In this document: piece after piece, positions 63,125-64,000 of the stretch
How the letters are laid out: the number at the start of each line of letters is the position of its first letter
Position numbering within the stretch: the first letter of the stretch is position 1
Source of the DNA: Borrelia puertoricensis
Lineage (GTDB): Bacteria; Spirochaetota; Spirochaetia; Borreliales; Borreliaceae
Length of the DNA: 64,000 nt
Direction of reading: 5' to 3'
Assembly (NCBI RefSeq): GCF_023035875.1
Contig: NZ_CP075379.1
Location: 744,001-808,000 of the forward strand
The notes under the pieces: generated by a model
What the model saw: only the letters and a program-made list of their open reading frames with translations
What the model was told of the DNA's origin: nothing
The model's database searches: none
Made by a program: the position numbers and the translations under genes

Positions 63125-64000
63125 TTATTTTATAATAAATTTATCTTTATTTGCTTTAAGTCTCATTCCATCTTTTGTTAAAAATATCTCTCCATTTGGA
63201 TATTCTTGTTTTGCTTCGTTTAGTAGCTCGCATAGATCTTTATTTAGTGTATATCTTTCACTAAAATGGATTAGTCCTGTTTGATTTACCTTTGCTTCTT
63301 TTGTAATTTTTGCTGCTAATTTTGCTGTTAAGTGTAATTTTTTTTTAGCCTCCTCTTTTAATTCGTTTTTGAATGTACTCTCAATAATTACTAAATTGAA
63401 ATTTTTGACATGTGTGCTTAGTTTTTCAAAGTAAGCCGTGTCTGTAATATATGCAAATTTTAGGCCTTTTTGAGGCTCTCCTAGTATGTCAGAAGGTAAT
63501 ATTTTTTTTCCATTAAGTATTACTTCATATCCTTCCTGTAATTTTTTTCTAATAGGTCCTTTTGGTATGTTTAAACTTTCTGCCTTTTGGGTATCAAATT
63601 TTCCAGGCTTATTTTTTTCTATAAATAGATATCCGATGCAGTCTATTGAGTGTTTAAGTTTTATATATTCTATTCTTTTCTTTTTATCTTCATATAAAAT
63701 TGATTCTGTTTTATTGATTATTATTTCTTTGTATATTATGTCATAATTTTTGTGTACTCGTAAAAGTTCTATGTTTGTTTCTAGATATTTTTTAATGCCA
63801 ATAGGTCCAATGATTGTTAAAGGTTCTTTCCTTGTATTGCCACTTTGTGCCATCAACATTACTATTCCAAGTAAACCTGTGATGTGATCGGCATGTAAAT
63901 GTGTAATACAAATCATTTTGATTTTTTGCCATGATATTTTTTGTTTTCTAAGAGACATTTGAGTAGCTTCTCCGCAGTCAAAGAGAAAGCTTTCTCCATG
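63125..64000 (-). CDS. rnz: Ribonuclease Z (5' end beyond the window)
   Basis: tRNA 3'-end processing metallo-beta-lactamase; it trims trailers before CCA addition. The visible N-terminal part reads [20 protein letters not shown], then [18 protein letters not shown], the metal-binding HxHxDH motif, and later AYITDTAYF and FKNELKEEA, then [20 protein letters not shown] and IHFSERY with the HxST-like site. The frame runs off the window end, so the start is not present. The tRNA genes here lack encoded CCA, which fits an RNase Z pathway. Confidence 0.94.
   Translation of the reverse strand, partial: HGESFLFDCGEATQMSLRKQKISWQKIKMICITHLHADHITGLLGIVMLMAQSGNTRKEPLTIIGPIGIKKYLETNIELLRVHKNYDIIYKEIIINKTESILYEDKKKRIEYIKLKHSIDCIGYLFIEKNKPGKFDTQKAESLNIPKGPIRKKLQEGYEVILNGKKILPSDILGEPQKGLKFAYITDTAYFEKLSTHVKNFNLVIIESTFKNELKEEAKKKLHLTAKLAAKITKEAKVNQTGLIHFSERYTLNKDLCELLNEAKQEYPNGEIFLTKDGMRLKANKDKFIIK

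Noticed and set aside
1-64000. CRISPR arrays, insertion sequences, prophage or plasmid genes
   Set aside because: No regularly spaced repeats, transposase motifs or phage proteins were seen in any part of the window.

Overview
The window is a stretch of spirochaete core chromosome, almost certainly Borrelia in the broad sense (Lyme or relapsing-fever group). The reasons are very AT-rich DNA and a gene order I recognise as that of the right arm of the B. burgdorferi chromosome (roughly BB0699 to BB0755, from memory). Borrelia-specific markers are also present: PlzA, the p83/100 antigen, a CoA-disulfide reductase, and an acyl carrier protein with no other fatty-acid synthesis gene in the window. 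I cannot fix the species from sequence alone. I see no insertion sequences, prophage genes, CRISPR arrays or plasmid-type genes.

Layout. 1-940: a partial hypothetical gene followed by the decayed remains of an FlhB-like gene and a YraN-like gene. 941-4411: coaD, rpmF, acpP and rnc, then convergent pcnB. 4537-6859: two hypothetical genes and tRNA-Thr and tRNA-Tyr. 7092-12564: mltG, dnaG, rpoD and a zinc-ribbon coiled-coil gene. 12595-12938: the RNase P RNA gene. 12964-19447: the cell-elongation cluster (TPR protein, mreB, mreC, mreD, pbp2, rodA). 19602-23404: thrS, pgsA and a secreted protein. 23381-23905: a CYTH (CyaB-like) gene. 23996-28472: ktrB, ktrA, a MinD-like ATPase and pfk. 28501-36090 (minus strand): an apparent operon pbp1a, short parB, pgi, cystine/dicarboxylate carrier, cdr. 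36514-46391: plzA, a TPR gene, sua5, rlpA, a DinG-type helicase, dus and valS. 46527-53429: mnmD, groES, an ABC-F ATPase, a beta-propeller protein and p83/100. 53516-53671: tRNA-Pro and tRNA-Arg. 53774-64000: nth, two Opp-type permeases, an FtsB/DivIC-like gene, an acidic protein with a FliM-like motif, then a four-gene Gld-type ABC export cluster and the start-truncated RNase Z gene.

Most genes are housekeeping: translation, tRNA maturation, peptidoglycan elongation, glycolysis, and K+, cystine and peptide transport. The mre/pbp2/rodA block with mltG, pbp1a, rlpA and the FtsB-like gene gives an unusually rich cell-envelope set. I did not find a wholly new multi-gene system. The most interesting signals are: an ABC-F ATPase in which one composite ATP site has decayed as a unit (47836-49467); an endonuclease III gene whose fourth Fe-S cysteine is recovered by a single-base shift (54368-54375); a FliM-like CheY-binding peptide inside an acidic protein (57186-57228); a minimal ParB-box protein without a DNA-binding domain (32921-33325); and a 30-bp perfect palindrome between coaD and rpmF (1973-2002).

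Products are called from motifs and recalled families, with no database search. Start codons were chosen by Shine-Dalgarno spacing and domain boundaries, and the ambiguous ones are flagged.
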